A DNA stretch of 6,634 nucleotides, from positions 1 through 6,634 of the forward strand of contig JAQCAN010000145.1 in assembly GCA_027621335.1 (NCBI GenBank), in the 5' to 3' direction. The stretch's first letter is position 1; each line of letters opens with the position of its first letter. The stretch comes from Bacteroidota bacterium. Its GTDB lineage: Bacteria > Bacteroidota > Bacteroidia > Flavobacteriales_D > JABDKJ01. The position numbers and the translations under genes are program-made. Below, in pieces: positions 6,477 to 6,634 of this stretch. Below the pieces are notes generated by a model. The model ran no database searches and was not told the origin of the DNA. It saw only the letters and a list, made by a program, of their open reading frames with translations.

Positions 6477-6484
6477 TATATTTG
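6477..6484 (+). promoter_or_regulatory. Possible -7 element of merR
   Basis: TATATTTG is a perfect match to the TAnnTTTG consensus, but no TTG lies at the expected -33 distance. Its end is only three bases from the GTG start at 6488, so transcription from it would begin at or within the start codon. It is either a near-leaderless promoter or a chance match in AT-rich sequence. Confidence 0.3.
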
Positions 6485-6487
6485 TGA

Positions 6488-6634
6488 GTGCCGTATAAGG
6501 AAAAACAAGTAGAGAAACTATATTATTCCATCTCAGAGGTGGCTGAGATGTTCAGTGTCAGGAATTCACTCATCCGTTTCTGGGAAAAGGAATTCGATAT
6601 CATCCAGCCTAAGAAGAATAAGAAGGGCAATAGG
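6488..6634 (+). CDS. MerR family transcriptional regulator, N-terminal part (3' end outside window)
   Basis: Forty-nine codons are visible: MPYKEKQVEKLYYSISEVAE (GTG read as Met), then MFSVRNSLIRFWEKEFDIIQ and PKKNKKGNR. This is the start of a MerR-type winged helix-turn-helix. YYSISEVAEMFSV is the first helix pair, NSLIRFWEKEF the recognition helix, and PKKNKKGNR the start of the wing. The segment closely resembles the MerR protein commonly found beside an M23 peptidase gene in Flavobacteriales. The GTG at 6488 is supported because an in-frame TGA lies immediately before it (6485-6487) and the next Met is inside the helix-turn-helix. The effector domain is beyond the window, so the ligand is unknown. 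It would bind DNA as a dimer; the palindrome at 6396-6417 is a candidate site. Confidence 0.88.
   Translation, partial: MPYKEKQVEKLYYSISEVAEMFSVRNSLIRFWEKEFDIIQPKKNKKGNR

Noticed and set aside
1..6634. CRISPR array, tRNA/rRNA, insertion sequence or phage genes
   Set aside because: No regularly spaced direct repeats, cloverleaf, transposase or integrase motifs, or terminal repeats were seen on either strand.

Overview
The window looks like chromosomal DNA from a member of the Bacteroidota, probably close to Flavobacteriales. Three things point there. A truncated secreted protein ends in a type IX secretion (Por) C-terminal sorting domain, which is confined to that phylum. Promoter-like sites match the Bacteroidota TAnnTTTG -7 element rather than the E. 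coli-type TATAAT. The neighbourhood alanyl-tRNA synthetase / M23 peptidase / MerR regulator is one I recall from flavobacterial genomes (recollection, not checked here). Start codons have no strong Shine-Dalgarno sequence, as is usual in this phylum.

Layout, left to right. (1) Positions 3-671, plus: the C-terminal part of a T9SS cargo protein, closed by a strong intrinsic terminator. (2) 767-1390, plus: an exported thioredoxin/peroxiredoxin-like protein. (3) 1391-1591: a 201-base gap holding only weak hairpins and no convincing promoter. (4) 1592-2134, plus: a small multi-pass membrane protein of the DUF5684 type. (5) 2136-4751, minus: full-length alaS, convergent with the previous gene and separated from it by one base. 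The terminator of the plus-strand gene lies inside the alaS coding sequence. (6) 4752-4878: a compact divergent promoter region. (7) 4879-5850, plus: a membrane-anchored M23 (LytM-type) peptidoglycan peptidase with all catalytic residues present. (8) 5857-6360, minus: a small predicted outer-membrane beta-barrel protein. (9) 6361-6487: a divergent intergenic region with two adjoining inverted repeats. (10) 6488 to the end, plus: the N-terminal 49 codons of a MerR-family regulator with a GTG start.

The genes are mostly single transcription units in alternating orientation, not one pathway. Functions range over translation (alaS), cell-wall remodelling (M23), the envelope (barrel protein, DUF5684 protein), extracytoplasmic redox chemistry and protein secretion. 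I see no mobile element, CRISPR array, toxin-antitoxin pair or defence system, and no clearly undescribed system. The most interesting material is regulatory: the paired inverted repeats upstream of merR, the interleaved alaS/M23 promoters, and the 3' overlap of alaS with its convergent neighbour.
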